Of a DNA stretch of 38,960 nt, positions 14,192-20,954 are shown piece after piece (the first letter of the stretch is position 1; every line of letters begins with the position of its first letter). A program made the position numbers and the translations under genes. The stretch is from a virus, in IMG/VR virus record IMGVR_UViG_3300031240_000021, positions 1 through 38,960 of that record; one strand, given 5' to 3'. The notes under the pieces are model-generated. The model did not search any database and was not told the origin of the DNA. It worked only from the letters and a program-made list of their open reading frames with translations.

Positions 14192-14206
14192 ATCGCAGCA
14201 TGCGAT
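14192..14206. promoter_or_regulatory. 6-3-6 dyad upstream of the repeated promoter
   Basis: ATCGCA and TGCGAT flank GCA, ten bases beyond the -35 of the leftward promoter and within the divergent control region. Related GTCGC/GCGAC half-sites flank copy 1 of the promoter (7751-7755 and 7795-7799). A binding site for a regulator is inferred. Confidence 0.4.
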
Positions 14207-14265
14207 TTTGTTGAGTTAAAAACATTTCTAGTGCTATTTGCTACGTTTACACGAGGGAGACATAT

Positions 14266-14361
14266 ATGGAGAAGCTTTTGATAGCGATGGCGCTAGGACT
14301 GCCGTTATTGATAGTAATGATGGCGTACGTGGCCATGTACATAGCGCATATGATCTTATAA
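14266..14361 (+). CDS. 31-residue membrane peptide
   Basis: A short ORF with GAGGGAG 6 bases upstream of the ATG. The product is almost wholly hydrophobic (LLIAMALGLPLLIVMMAYVA), with a Lys near the N-terminus, so a single transmembrane helix is expected. It is the first gene rightward of the divergent region. Role unknown; small toxins, holin-like or host-membrane modulating peptides look like this. Confidence 0.55.
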   Translation: MEKLLIAMALGLPLLIVMMAYVAMYIAHMIL

Positions 14362-14387
14362 TCGGTTATACTCAAAAGGAGGTATAA

Positions 14388-14576
14388 GTGCAGGAGCAAA
14401 CAAAAATCACAGCGGCAAGACCAGCAGCAGCGAAACACTTATTATTTGACGAACACAAAATCACATGCTATGTATGTCAACGCTCTTGGGTATCATACAA
14501 AGAGCCGAAGCAAATAACGGATTTTGTGTGCCCAACATGCAACCTCGAAAAAACCAGAAAACCTACCGCAAGTTAG
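14388..14576 (+). CDS. small zinc-ribbon-like protein
   Basis: The gene encodes 62 residues from a GTG with AAGGAGG upstream. Two CxxC pairs (CYVCQRSW and CPTCNL) separated by about 20 residues suggest a zinc ribbon. The N-terminus is Ala/Thr-rich. The stop codon overlaps a TTAGGGT motif of the control region that follows. Function unknown. Confidence 0.65.
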   Translation: MQEQTKITAARPAAAKHLLFDEHKITCYVCQRSWVSYKEPKQITDFVCPTCNLEKTRKPTAS

Positions 14577-14640
14577 GGTACTCCCTATCGTTCAACATCC
14601 CGACATTTTGTGTAAATCCTTTTCACCCTAACTTTAGGGT
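14573..14640. promoter_or_regulatory. TTAGGGT repeats with a perfect dyad before a rightward gene string
   Basis: ACCCTAA (14625-14631) and TTAGGGT (14634-14640) form a perfect dyad with a 2-base centre. Another TTAGGGT (14573-14579) and a CCCTA (14583-14587) lie upstream. A CATAAA hexamer 18 bases after TTAGGG could be a -10, which would put the dyad over the -35. This looks like an operator for the genes from 14710 onward. Confidence 0.5.
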
Positions 14641-14709
14641 CCTAATCAAACATGTTGCATAAAATGCACCCATAGTCTAGACTTCAACGCTCAACCAATG
14701 GGGGTAATC

Positions 14710-14790
14710 GTGGAAATGATCGCTTATATATTTGTTTTGTCGTTCCTGGCGATAGCTGCCATCAACGCGAAAGAGGATGAGGTGAAGTGA
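14710..14790 (+). CDS. 26-residue membrane peptide
   Basis: A short ORF from a GTG with GGGGG 5 bases upstream; an ATG two codons later is the alternative. The product is hydrophobic (MIAYIFVLSFLAIAAI) with an acidic C-terminus. The stop overlaps the next start (TGATG), indicating coupling. It is the first gene of the long rightward string. Confidence 0.5.
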   Translation: MEMIAYIFVLSFLAIAAINAKEDEVK

Positions 14791-15188
14791 TGGAGGTGGA
14801 GAGTATGGCTGATTTGGTAGCGGAGTGGTGCGCCACATTTGTGTCTGAAAAAGGGCAGATGGATCTTATTAAATCAGATTTTATATTGGCTAGAAGCGAC
14901 ATCTACGAATCCTATAGAAGAATATTAGAGTGTAACGATTTTTTATACAAAAACATGTATGAATGCGAGGGAAAAGTATTAGATGTCACCAAAGAGGTAT
15001 TGGAGCTAGAATATAAGGCGCTTGGCAAAATGTTATTTGAAGCGATAGCTAAAAGCAATGAAGTTATCAATCGAAGATGGTTAAATGAAGAAATAGGAAG
15101 GGAAGGAGGGCTTAAGGAAATGATGGAATGTGGTGCGATGGTATTGGGCAAAGATAGCGTACGTATGGAGTGGAAAAATGAGCAATGA
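14790..15188 (+). CDS. helical protein, unknown
   Basis: The gene encodes 132 residues from the ATG at 14790, coupled to the previous stop. An ATG at 14805 has the stronger site GGAGGTGG 8 bases upstream and may be the main start (127 residues). The product is all-helical and Glu/Lys-rich with no membrane segment (MADLVAEWCATFVSEKGQMD, KVLDVTKEVLELEYKALGKM). No family was recognised. Confidence 0.68.
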   Translation: MEVESMADLVAEWCATFVSEKGQMDLIKSDFILARSDIYESYRRILECNDFLYKNMYECEGKVLDVTKEVLELEYKALGKMLFEAIAKSNEVINRRWLNEEIGREGGLKEMMECGAMVLGKDSVRMEWKNEQ

Positions 15189-15381
15189 TGCACTGACTTG
15201 TTTTTGTACGATATTGGGTGTGGTGGTGTACGCGATGGCACTAGCAATGTGGATCAATAGCGGTCTGCGCGATGAATTGTCCAAAGAGAAGGCAAAAACA
15301 TATTGCCTCGAACTAGACGTAAAATACATGAAACAGGACATAAAGCGGCTTGAAGACAGGCGATGGGAGTTAGGAAAATGA
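15178..15381 (+). CDS. small membrane protein with a coiled coil
   Basis: The gene encodes 67 residues from the ATG at 15178, overlapping the preceding gene by 11 bases with GGAG upstream. Residues 8-28 are a transmembrane helix (CTILGVVVYAMALAMWI), followed by a Lys/Glu coiled coil (RDELSKEKAKTYCLELDVKY). It belongs with the other small TM-plus-coil proteins of this genome. It directly precedes a secreted protein, the pairing expected of envelope-acting genes. Confidence 0.66.
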   Translation: MSNDALTCFCTILGVVVYAMALAMWINSGLRDELSKEKAKTYCLELDVKYMKQDIKRLEDRRWELGK

Positions 15382-15647
15382 AAGTGTTTTTTACTGTTTG
15401 GTTCGCAATGGTATTTTGGGTGTTCGCGGCATTCCTTGCATTCCAAGGAACGTCAGCATTTGCCGCTCACATAGTGTGTTCAGAGCAAATCGGCGGAGAA
15501 TCGATGCGTACCATGGAGATTATCGAATTCCAAGGACACAGATATGTCCACCTCCGAAATCATTGGAATGCGGCTGGATCAGCATTTTTTCACGACCCCG
15601 ATTGTCCATGCATCAAAAATGCGATAAAGCAAATTAAAGAGAAATGA
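15378..15647 (+). CDS. secreted small protein
   Basis: The gene encodes 89 residues from the ATG at 15378, which overlaps the previous stop (ATGA) with GGGAG upstream. Residues 1-30 form a signal peptide (VFFTVWFAMVFWVFAAFLAF, then SAFAA before the likely cut). The mature part of about 59 residues has three cysteines (VCSEQ, DCPC) and a basic helix at the end. It should be periplasmic. A lysis or host-surface role is possible because of the location, but no enzymatic motif is visible. Confidence 0.68.
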   Translation: MKVFFTVWFAMVFWVFAAFLAFQGTSAFAAHIVCSEQIGGESMRTMEIIEFQGHRYVHLRNHWNAAGSAFFHDPDCPCIKNAIKQIKEK

Positions 15648-15650
15648 CAA

Positions 15651-15842
15651 ATGAAAGACAAAGAGTACTGCTGCGCTCAGTTTGAATATGCCTTGCGAGA
15701 TGAAAGTGACTGCGATCTGACTCGCCCCGCGATATGGAGTAGCCGAAATGAATGTTATTGCATAGGTGTCGTGGGTCCGGTGAACTTCTGCCCTTTCTGT
15801 GGAGCCAGCGTAATATGGGACGAGGATAATGATAAAACTTAG
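15651..15842 (+). CDS. small Cys-rich protein
   Basis: The gene encodes 63 residues. It carries CPFCG near the C-terminus and further cysteines at the start (YCCAQF) and middle (CYCIG), so it is a possible zinc ribbon. The 3' end overlaps the helicase start by 14 bases. Function unknown. Confidence 0.62.
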   Translation: MKDKEYCCAQFEYALRDESDCDLTRPAIWSSRNECYCIGVVGPVNFCPFCGASVIWDEDNDKT

Positions 15843-17160
15843 GTCATATCAAAAGGAATGTATCGAGGCCATCACAGACACGTTCAAGGAAACGTCAAGC
15901 CAACTGATTCAGCTACCCACCGGTTCAGGCAAGACCATTATATTTACTTCATTCCTGAAGCAAAATCCTGGCTTAACGGCTTTGATTACGTGTCCGACCA
16001 AGGACCTCGTGCATCAAATTGAAGGTGCATTTAAGCTCGTATATGGCGCTGACACCTCCTATTTGAAACACCGAATCATGACCAATGCATCGATATCAAT
16101 ACGTTATCAGCGAGGAACCTTACCTTTACAACAGTTCGATGTGTTGATCGTAGACGAAGCTCATCGGAGTAAATCAAAAATCTATGCCGAATTTGTCGAT
16201 CACTTTCGAAAGACGCGACGTAAGGTCAAAATTTTTGGACTAACAGCAACACCAGAGCGTTTGGATGGAAAAAACCTTTTAGATATATTTGGCCGCAAGT
16301 CATACTCACAAACTTTGTTTGACCTCATTGACCAGGGGCATTTATGTGACTTGCTAGGGTATCGGGTTAAAACCAGGCACGTTATAGATGTTAGGAATTG
16401 TTCGAACGGTGATCTCTCGTCGGTTGAACTTAGAAAAGTGGACAACGAAAGCCGCAATCGGATCGTATTGGACACATTCTTGAACCATTGCCAAGGGAAA
16501 AAGACTATTATTTTTTGCATCGATGTGGCTCAAAGTGAGCGGTTGAGCGCCTCTTTACAAACATATGGCGTAAAGAGTGGGTGTATCCATGGTGGGTTAT
16601 CTGATTCAAGAAGAGCGGCATTGATCAAAGCTTTCGCAAAAGGCGAAGTGCAAGTGCTTACCAATTGCCAGGTATTGACCGAGGGCTTCGACGAACCGTC
16701 CGTTCAAGCCTTAATTCTCGCTCGTCCTACAAAATCAAAGGCCCTATATTCGCAAATGGTTGGTCGTGGGGTCAGAAACTTTCCTGGAAAGGCTTTTTGC
16801 GATGTTTACGACATTACAGACGGCGGCCACAATCTTTGCCATTTCGACACACTAGCTGGCAGACCGATGAATGAGCCCATTGAATATCCGAGTGGCATAA
16901 CATTCAGACAATTACACAAAGAGCTCATTAGCCTGAATGATGCCGAAGTGGTGGTGCAACCGGTAGATTTTCGATTCCTTCTTAAAGCGGAATTCCTGGG
17001 CGAACAAGCCACGAGCAGGCAAATAGAGAGGCTACAAGCGAAAGGAATATCGTTTCATCAACCGGTTACGTTTGAAGAAGCCGCATTTTTAAATTGGATG
17101 CATGACCTGGAGGTGGAATATGGCCTGCATAGCAAAACGAGGCGAAAGTTACCAAGTTAG
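15829..17160 (+). CDS. superfamily 2 helicase
   Basis: The gene encodes 443 residues. The SF2 motifs are in order: the Q-like entry LRSYQKECIEAI, Walker A LPTGSGKT (residue 29), DEAH Walker B (VDEAHRS, residue 111), TATPER (motif III), then in the second domain KTIIFCIDV, IHGGLSD, VLTEGFDEPS and QMVGRGVR (motif VI). It resembles the UvsW/Res-like group of phage and restriction helicases. It may unwind D-loops and branched intermediates or remodel the replication fork. No nuclease domain is attached. Last 41 bases overlap the next gene. Confidence 0.88.
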   Translation: MIKLRSYQKECIEAITDTFKETSSQLIQLPTGSGKTIIFTSFLKQNPGLTALITCPTKDLVHQIEGAFKLVYGADTSYLKHRIMTNASISIRYQRGTLPLQQFDVLIVDEAHRSKSKIYAEFVDHFRKTRRKVKIFGLTATPERLDGKNLLDIFGRKSYSQTLFDLIDQGHLCDLLGYRVKTRHVIDVRNCSNGDLSSVELRKVDNESRNRIVLDTFLNHCQGKKTIIFCIDVAQSERLSASLQTYGVKSGCIHGGLSDSRRAALIKAFAKGEVQVLTNCQVLTEGFDEPSVQALILARPTKSKALYSQMVGRGVRNFPGKAFCDVYDITDGGHNLCHFDTLAGRPMNEPIEYPSGITFRQLHKELISLNDAEVVVQPVDFRFLLKAEFLGEQATSRQIERLQAKGISFHQPVTFEEAAFLNWMHDLEVEYGLHSKTRRKLPS

Positions 17161-17647
17161 AGTTAGAGTCAGAAATATAGATGCTACAGCGACTTTCATA
17201 GATGAGTCAGATGCTAAGCTTTGGGGCTGGTACAGAGAGCGGCTTATGATCAACATGGGGGCTTTTTCGCCTCCATTATCAGAGACAATTACTTTATCGG
17301 ATGCAATAGATACCAAGATGACATCAATGACTGGCGTTTCAGTTAAGGATATGAAGGTGTTGTTTTCAACATATGCGGAATGGTTAGAATTACCTTTAGC
17401 GTCCATCACTTCGGAGATGATTGTAGATAGAACGAAGCATCAGTTGTCATCGCAAACTCGTAGGGGTGGCAATTCCAGGGACAAATCGACAGGAAGTGTG
17501 AGACAAATTGCCCCAAAGACAGTAGAAGGCCACTTGCGACGGCTGAGTAGTGTTTTCGGCTACATGATTGAGAAAGGAATAAAAATGTTAAATCCATGTG
17601 CACCAGCATTGGCAGACATGCGACGATTAATGGAGCAAAACAAATGA
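17120..17647 (+). CDS. integrase-like DNA-binding protein without a catalytic domain
   Basis: The gene encodes 175 residues from the ATG at 17120, chosen for GGAGGTGG just upstream. The start IAKRGESYQVRVRVRN resembles the arm-type binding domain of tyrosine integrases. Residues 50-165 resemble the SAM-like core-binding domain, with a TLSDAID entry, the VEGHLRRLSSVFGYMIEKG helix and LNPCAP. The Arg-His-Arg-Tyr catalytic half is absent. The protein stops where that domain would begin, and the next gene starts within its stop (ATGA). It is either a decayed integrase or a stand-alone DNA-binding protein. Confidence 0.62.
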   Translation: MACIAKRGESYQVRVRVRNIDATATFIDESDAKLWGWYRERLMINMGAFSPPLSETITLSDAIDTKMTSMTGVSVKDMKVLFSTYAEWLELPLASITSEMIVDRTKHQLSSQTRRGGNSRDKSTGSVRQIAPKTVEGHLRRLSSVFGYMIEKGIKMLNPCAPALADMRRLMEQNK

Positions 17648-17847
17648 AGTGGATAAAAGTCGAAGACAAGCTACCTGCTGTCGATATACCAGTACTGTTT
17701 TATGCTGGCCGGATCATCTTTGGCGAATACGTCTACTATGGAGGACGCAATGGGGATGACTACCGGTGGTGCGAAGATCATATGGGGTACGTAGATGACG
17801 TTACCCATTGGATGCCTCTACCGTGCAGACCAGAGGACGAGAAATGA
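17644..17847 (+). CDS. DUF551-like small protein, copy 1
   Basis: The gene encodes 67 residues from the ATG at 17644, overlapping the previous stop. The pattern WIKVEDKLPAVDIPVLFY at the start and VTHWMPLP at the end is that of the DUF551 family, common in phages and without known function. The following gene has the same layout, so the two are tandem paralogues. Confidence 0.75.
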   Translation: MKWIKVEDKLPAVDIPVLFYAGRIIFGEYVYYGGRNGDDYRWCEDHMGYVDDVTHWMPLPCRPEDEK

Positions 17848-18089
17848 CGGAATGGATCAATGTTAAAGATAAACCTCCAAAATTCGATACCTGGGTTTTG
17901 TGTTATATGGCCAAGGGCATAGAGGAAGGCCACAGAATAAAAGCCCTTAAATATTATGAGCATTGCTGGAGTCAGTCAGGAGAGCACTTAAAAATACCTA
18001 TGTTTACTGATGTTCATCGATCATGGATCGCGGAATCAGTTACCCACTGGATGCCGCTGCCTAAAGTACCGGGAGGTTCTAATGGATGA
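17844..18089 (+). CDS. DUF551-like small protein, copy 2
   Basis: The gene encodes 81 residues from the ATG at 17844 (ATGA overlap). It begins WINVKDKPPKFDTWVLCY and has VTHWMPLPK near the end, as in copy 1, with a longer middle. A third, more distant relative may be the leftward gene at 36758. Function unknown. Confidence 0.75.
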   Translation: MTEWINVKDKPPKFDTWVLCYMAKGIEEGHRIKALKYYEHCWSQSGEHLKIPMFTDVHRSWIAESVTHWMPLPKVPGGSNG

Positions 18090-18315
18090 CTTACCGTACC
18101 TAGAGGACGCTGATCTACTTTGGGATGTGATTAAGCCAGTGCTACAACAATACAATCCCAGTGACCGATGCGTGGGTTCAATGGCTGCTAATATAGTTGG
18201 CCAGATATTCGTACAGCATGGCATCAATCGCAATGATTTTTTAGAGCAAATGATTAAATGCTATGATCTACATTATGACATGTGGGTAAAGAGGGTCAAA
18301 CAACATGACGGGTAA
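18082..18315 (+). CDS. small acidic helical protein
   Basis: The gene encodes 77 residues from the ATG at 18082, chosen for GGGAGG upstream; it overlaps the preceding gene by 8 bases. The product is helical and acidic at the N-terminus (MDDLPYLEDADLLWDVIKPV), with no motif recognised. It overlaps the start of the serine recombinase gene by 11 bases. A recombination directionality factor would fit in size and place, but there is no sequence support. Confidence 0.62.
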   Translation: MDDLPYLEDADLLWDVIKPVLQQYNPSDRCVGSMAANIVGQIFVQHGINRNDFLEQMIKCYDLHYDMWVKRVKQHDG

Positions 18316-18901
18316 ACGCATAGGTTACATACGCGTAAGCACCGAAGAGCAAAACCCTGATAGACAACTGGAAGGTGTAATGTTAGATAAGAAATTTGTG
18401 GAGTACGCATCGGGAAAATCAACAAACAGACAACAATTGAGGAACCTAATTGACTACGTTCGAGAGGATGACATTGTCATTGTGCATAGCATGGATCGCC
18501 TGGCTCGCAATCTCAGGGACCTTCACGGTCTGGTGGATGAGTTGGTGCAAAAAGGAGTGTGTATTGAGTTCTGCAAAGAACAACTTAGATTCGACGGGGG
18601 AAGTAATCCCATGGGATGTTTACTTATGAGCTGCATGGGCGCTTTTGCAGAGTTTGAGTATAGCATCATCAAAGAACGTCAAGCGGAAGGAATAGCCATA
18701 GCCAAGAACAAAGGCAAATATAAGGGCCGCAAAAAATCACTGGAGGGACCGCAGTTAGAGGCTTTAGCCGAACAATATGCGACTCGAAAGTCGCTTAGTG
18801 CTATAGCAAAGAGCTTTGGTATTTCCCACACAACGTTATACAGATATTTAGACCAGCTAGGTCTGCGCAATCACATGCATCAAATAGCGCAAGGGCAATG
18901 A
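18305..18901 (+). CDS. serine recombinase (resolvase/invertase type)
   Basis: The gene encodes 198 residues, the usual length of small resolvases and invertases. The catalytic Ser is in GYIRVSTEEQN (about residue 12), followed by VHSMDRLARNLRDL with the conserved arginines, FAEFEYSIIKERQAEGIA (E-helix) and a C-terminal HTH (SLSAIAKSFGISHTTLYRYL). It would cut and rejoin DNA at paired sites, either resolving multimers or inverting a segment. The target sites were not identified. It shares the transcription unit with the integrase-like protein at 17120. Confidence 0.9.
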   Translation: MTGKRIGYIRVSTEEQNPDRQLEGVMLDKKFVEYASGKSTNRQQLRNLIDYVREDDIVIVHSMDRLARNLRDLHGLVDELVQKGVCIEFCKEQLRFDGGSNPMGCLLMSCMGAFAEFEYSIIKERQAEGIAIAKNKGKYKGRKKSLEGPQLEALAEQYATRKSLSAIAKSFGISHTTLYRYLDQLGLRNHMHQIAQGQ

Positions 18902-19131
18902 TGATCTACAAAACGCTTTTAATGCTCCTTATCCCCGCATGTTGTATGGCATGCAGCTGCAAGGAAAACGTGAAACTACTACTCGCCAGCGCCGAATATG
19001 AGATCTGGCTACACCAACAAGCTATAGACTGGGGCCATGAGGAATCTTATTGGCATGGCAGAGCCGATGCATACAAGGTTGTGCTCATGTGCATGGAGAT
19101 GTGCGAGCAAGGTATCATCACTGATAATTAG
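18898..19131 (+). CDS. secreted Cys-rich small protein, paralogue of the 4.5-kb gene
   Basis: The gene encodes 77 residues, starting in an ATGA overlap with the recombinase stop. The N-terminus is a hydrophobic leader (TLLMLLIPACCMACSC) of the Sec or lipoprotein type. The mature part shares CSC, LASAEYE and YWHGRADA with the first half of the leftward protein at 4469-4849. This copy holds one repeat, the other two. Function unknown; envelope location likely. Confidence 0.68.
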   Translation: MMIYKTLLMLLIPACCMACSCKENVKLLLASAEYEIWLHQQAIDWGHEESYWHGRADAYKVVLMCMEMCEQGIITDN

Positions 19132-19150
19132 CCTCCGCAAACATAATTTC

Positions 19151-19180
19151 TTGAAACCCTAAGCCGGAGTGTACTATAGC
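19151..19180 (+). promoter_or_regulatory. candidate promoter of the packaging genes
   Basis: TTGAAA and TATAGC are separated by 18 bases in the 71-base gap before the small terminase gene. An imperfect dyad (CTAACCCC / GAGGGTAG) lies directly after it, at 19180-19199. This is a moderate match to a host sigma-70 promoter. Confidence 0.5.
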
Positions 19181-19202
19181 TAACCCCTAGTGAGGGTAGA
19201 CT

Positions 19203-19601
19203 ATGGCAAGACCACAAAAGCCTATTAATTGGGACGTGGTAGAATTATTTCTTAAGTCTGGATGCAAGCAAAATAAGATTTGCTCGCATTTAGGGCTATC
19301 TCCCGACTGCTTCCACCGCAGAGTCAAAGAAAAATATGGCATGGGTTATACGGATTTGGCGGACAAATTGCGCTGTGAAGGTGAATTGATGATCGAAGCG
19401 CAGCAATTCCAGAAAGCCATGAAGGGATATTGGCCTGCTCTGCTTTGGTTAGGTAAGGTAAAGCTTGGACAGCGCGAACCAGACCAAGTGCAAGCATTAG
19501 CAAACAATCAGCCGCAGATAGACCAACGCCACCGCATCATGGAGCTTGAACACCAGCTAGCGGAGGCGAAGGCAAATGTCAACGAGCCCAAAGCAGAATA
19601 A
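19203..19601 (+). CDS. terS: terminase small subunit
   Basis: The gene encodes 132 residues. The N-terminal third is a helix-turn-helix DNA-recognition segment (VVELFLKSGCKQNKICSHLG, then SPDCFHRRVKEKYG). The middle holds the helical oligomerisation region with AMKGYWPALLWLGKVKLGQ, a pattern common in small terminases. The C-terminus is charged. Its 3' end overlaps the large subunit gene by 26 bases. It would recognise the packaging start on the phage concatemer and load the motor. Confidence 0.82.
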   Translation: MARPQKPINWDVVELFLKSGCKQNKICSHLGLSPDCFHRRVKEKYGMGYTDLADKLRCEGELMIEAQQFQKAMKGYWPALLWLGKVKLGQREPDQVQALANNQPQIDQRHRIMELEHQLAEAKANVNEPKAE

Positions 19602-20850
19602 AAGCTTTTGTGAAGCTACACACCGCTTCAATATCTGGGTTGGTGCTGTTAGTTCAGGTAAGACATTCAGCTCGATAGAACGCTTTATCCATGACCTGCG
19701 CTATGGCCCTCCTGGTGATGCTATGGTCATTGGTGTCAACCGCACCAGCATCCAGCGAAATATATTAACGCACCTCTACAAACAGCTAGGTTTTCCATGC
19801 CCGACCGAGAAAGCGCAAATGAGTCGACTTTATGGACGGGATGTGTGGTTTGTGGGCGCTCCAGATGTCTCGGCGGTAGCTACAATCCAGGGGAGCACGC
19901 TGGCTTTGGCATATGTCGACGAAGCTACGAATTTGCCGGAACCGTTTTGGAAAATGCTAGAAAGTCGATTGCGTGTGCCAGGTGCGAAGTTGCTGGCAAC
20001 GGCCAACCCGGAGGGGCCAGCACATTGGCTAAAGAAACAGTATATTGATAACCCAGAACTAGATCTTGTTTGTTGGAATTTTTGCTTAGAAGATAACCCA
20101 ACATTAGACGAAGCATACAAACAACAATTAAAAGCCTCATACACAGGCATGTGGTATCAAAGGTATATTTTAGGATTGTGGTCTCTCGCTTATGGAGCAA
20201 TTTATGATAACTACGACCACTTCAACGAATACGAAAATCCGTTCCCTGCACCAAGTTATTATATTGTCGGAGTCGACTACGGAACAACTAACGCGACTGC
20301 TGCTGTCCTCTGCGCGGTTACCCCGAATAAATGGCCCCAGATCCGTGTTGAAGAGGAATATTACTACGATTCAGCTAAGAAGGGACGTTCTAAGACCGAT
20401 CAGGAGCTGGTGCGGGATATCAAAGCCTTTGTTGGTTACAAAAACATATCTGCAATTTATGTCGATCCAGCAGCAGCTTCCCTCAAAATTGCGCTTAGAC
20501 AAGCTGAGCTGCCCGTACTCGATGCAAATAATGATGTCCTATTGGGGATTAAAATCTGCTCAAAGTTTATAGGTGGCAAGAATATCGTTATACACAAAGG
20601 TTGTACTATATTGCGCGAACAGATACAATCTTATGCTTGGGACAGTAAGGCTGCTGATAGGGGTGAAGACAAACCAGTAAAGAAGGATGATCATATAGTG
20701 GATGCCCTCAGGTATGCCTGTGCGAGTGCTTTTCCAAGGGGTGAGCTGAATCATCCCGATGAGAACATCAGCTATGACCAGCTAAGGCGAAAGGTGTTCG
20801 GTAGCGGAGATATTTACGACCAGTTTAACAGCGATATACAAGGATTTTAG
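19576..20850 (+). CDS. terL: terminase large subunit
   Basis: The gene encodes 424 residues with GGAGG upstream of the ATG. The ATPase motifs are visible: Walker A WVGAVSSGKT (residue 22), Walker B LALAYVDEAT (residue 108) and the coupling motif LLATANPEGP. The nuclease domain begins at VGVDYGTTNATAAV (first Asp), continues with IYVDPAAAS (second Asp) and ends with DDHIVDALRYA. It is the packaging motor and cleaves the concatemer. Headful cutting would agree with the circularly permuted contig. Confidence 0.95.
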   Translation: MSTSPKQNKSFCEATHRFNIWVGAVSSGKTFSSIERFIHDLRYGPPGDAMVIGVNRTSIQRNILTHLYKQLGFPCPTEKAQMSRLYGRDVWFVGAPDVSAVATIQGSTLALAYVDEATNLPEPFWKMLESRLRVPGAKLLATANPEGPAHWLKKQYIDNPELDLVCWNFCLEDNPTLDEAYKQQLKASYTGMWYQRYILGLWSLAYGAIYDNYDHFNEYENPFPAPSYYIVGVDYGTTNATAAVLCAVTPNKWPQIRVEEEYYYDSAKKGRSKTDQELVRDIKAFVGYKNISAIYVDPAAASLKIALRQAELPVLDANNDVLLGIKICSKFIGGKNIVIHKGCTILREQIQSYAWDSKAADRGEDKPVKKDDHIVDALRYACASAFPRGELNHPDENISYDQLRRKVFGSGDIYDQFNSDIQGF

Positions 20851-20954
20851 CATGAAAAACATTGACTTATCAGGTCCTGCGTCCGGCGAGGACGATTAGG
20901 CTTATACAAAAATAATAACTATGATATGAGTGCCCTTATAATATAGGGGTGTTC

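Noticed and set aside
20937-20942. Consensus TATAAT as promoter of the portal gene
   Set aside because: No -35 lies at the right distance, and a start 7 bases downstream would remove the ribosome site of the portal gene. It is left as an observation only.
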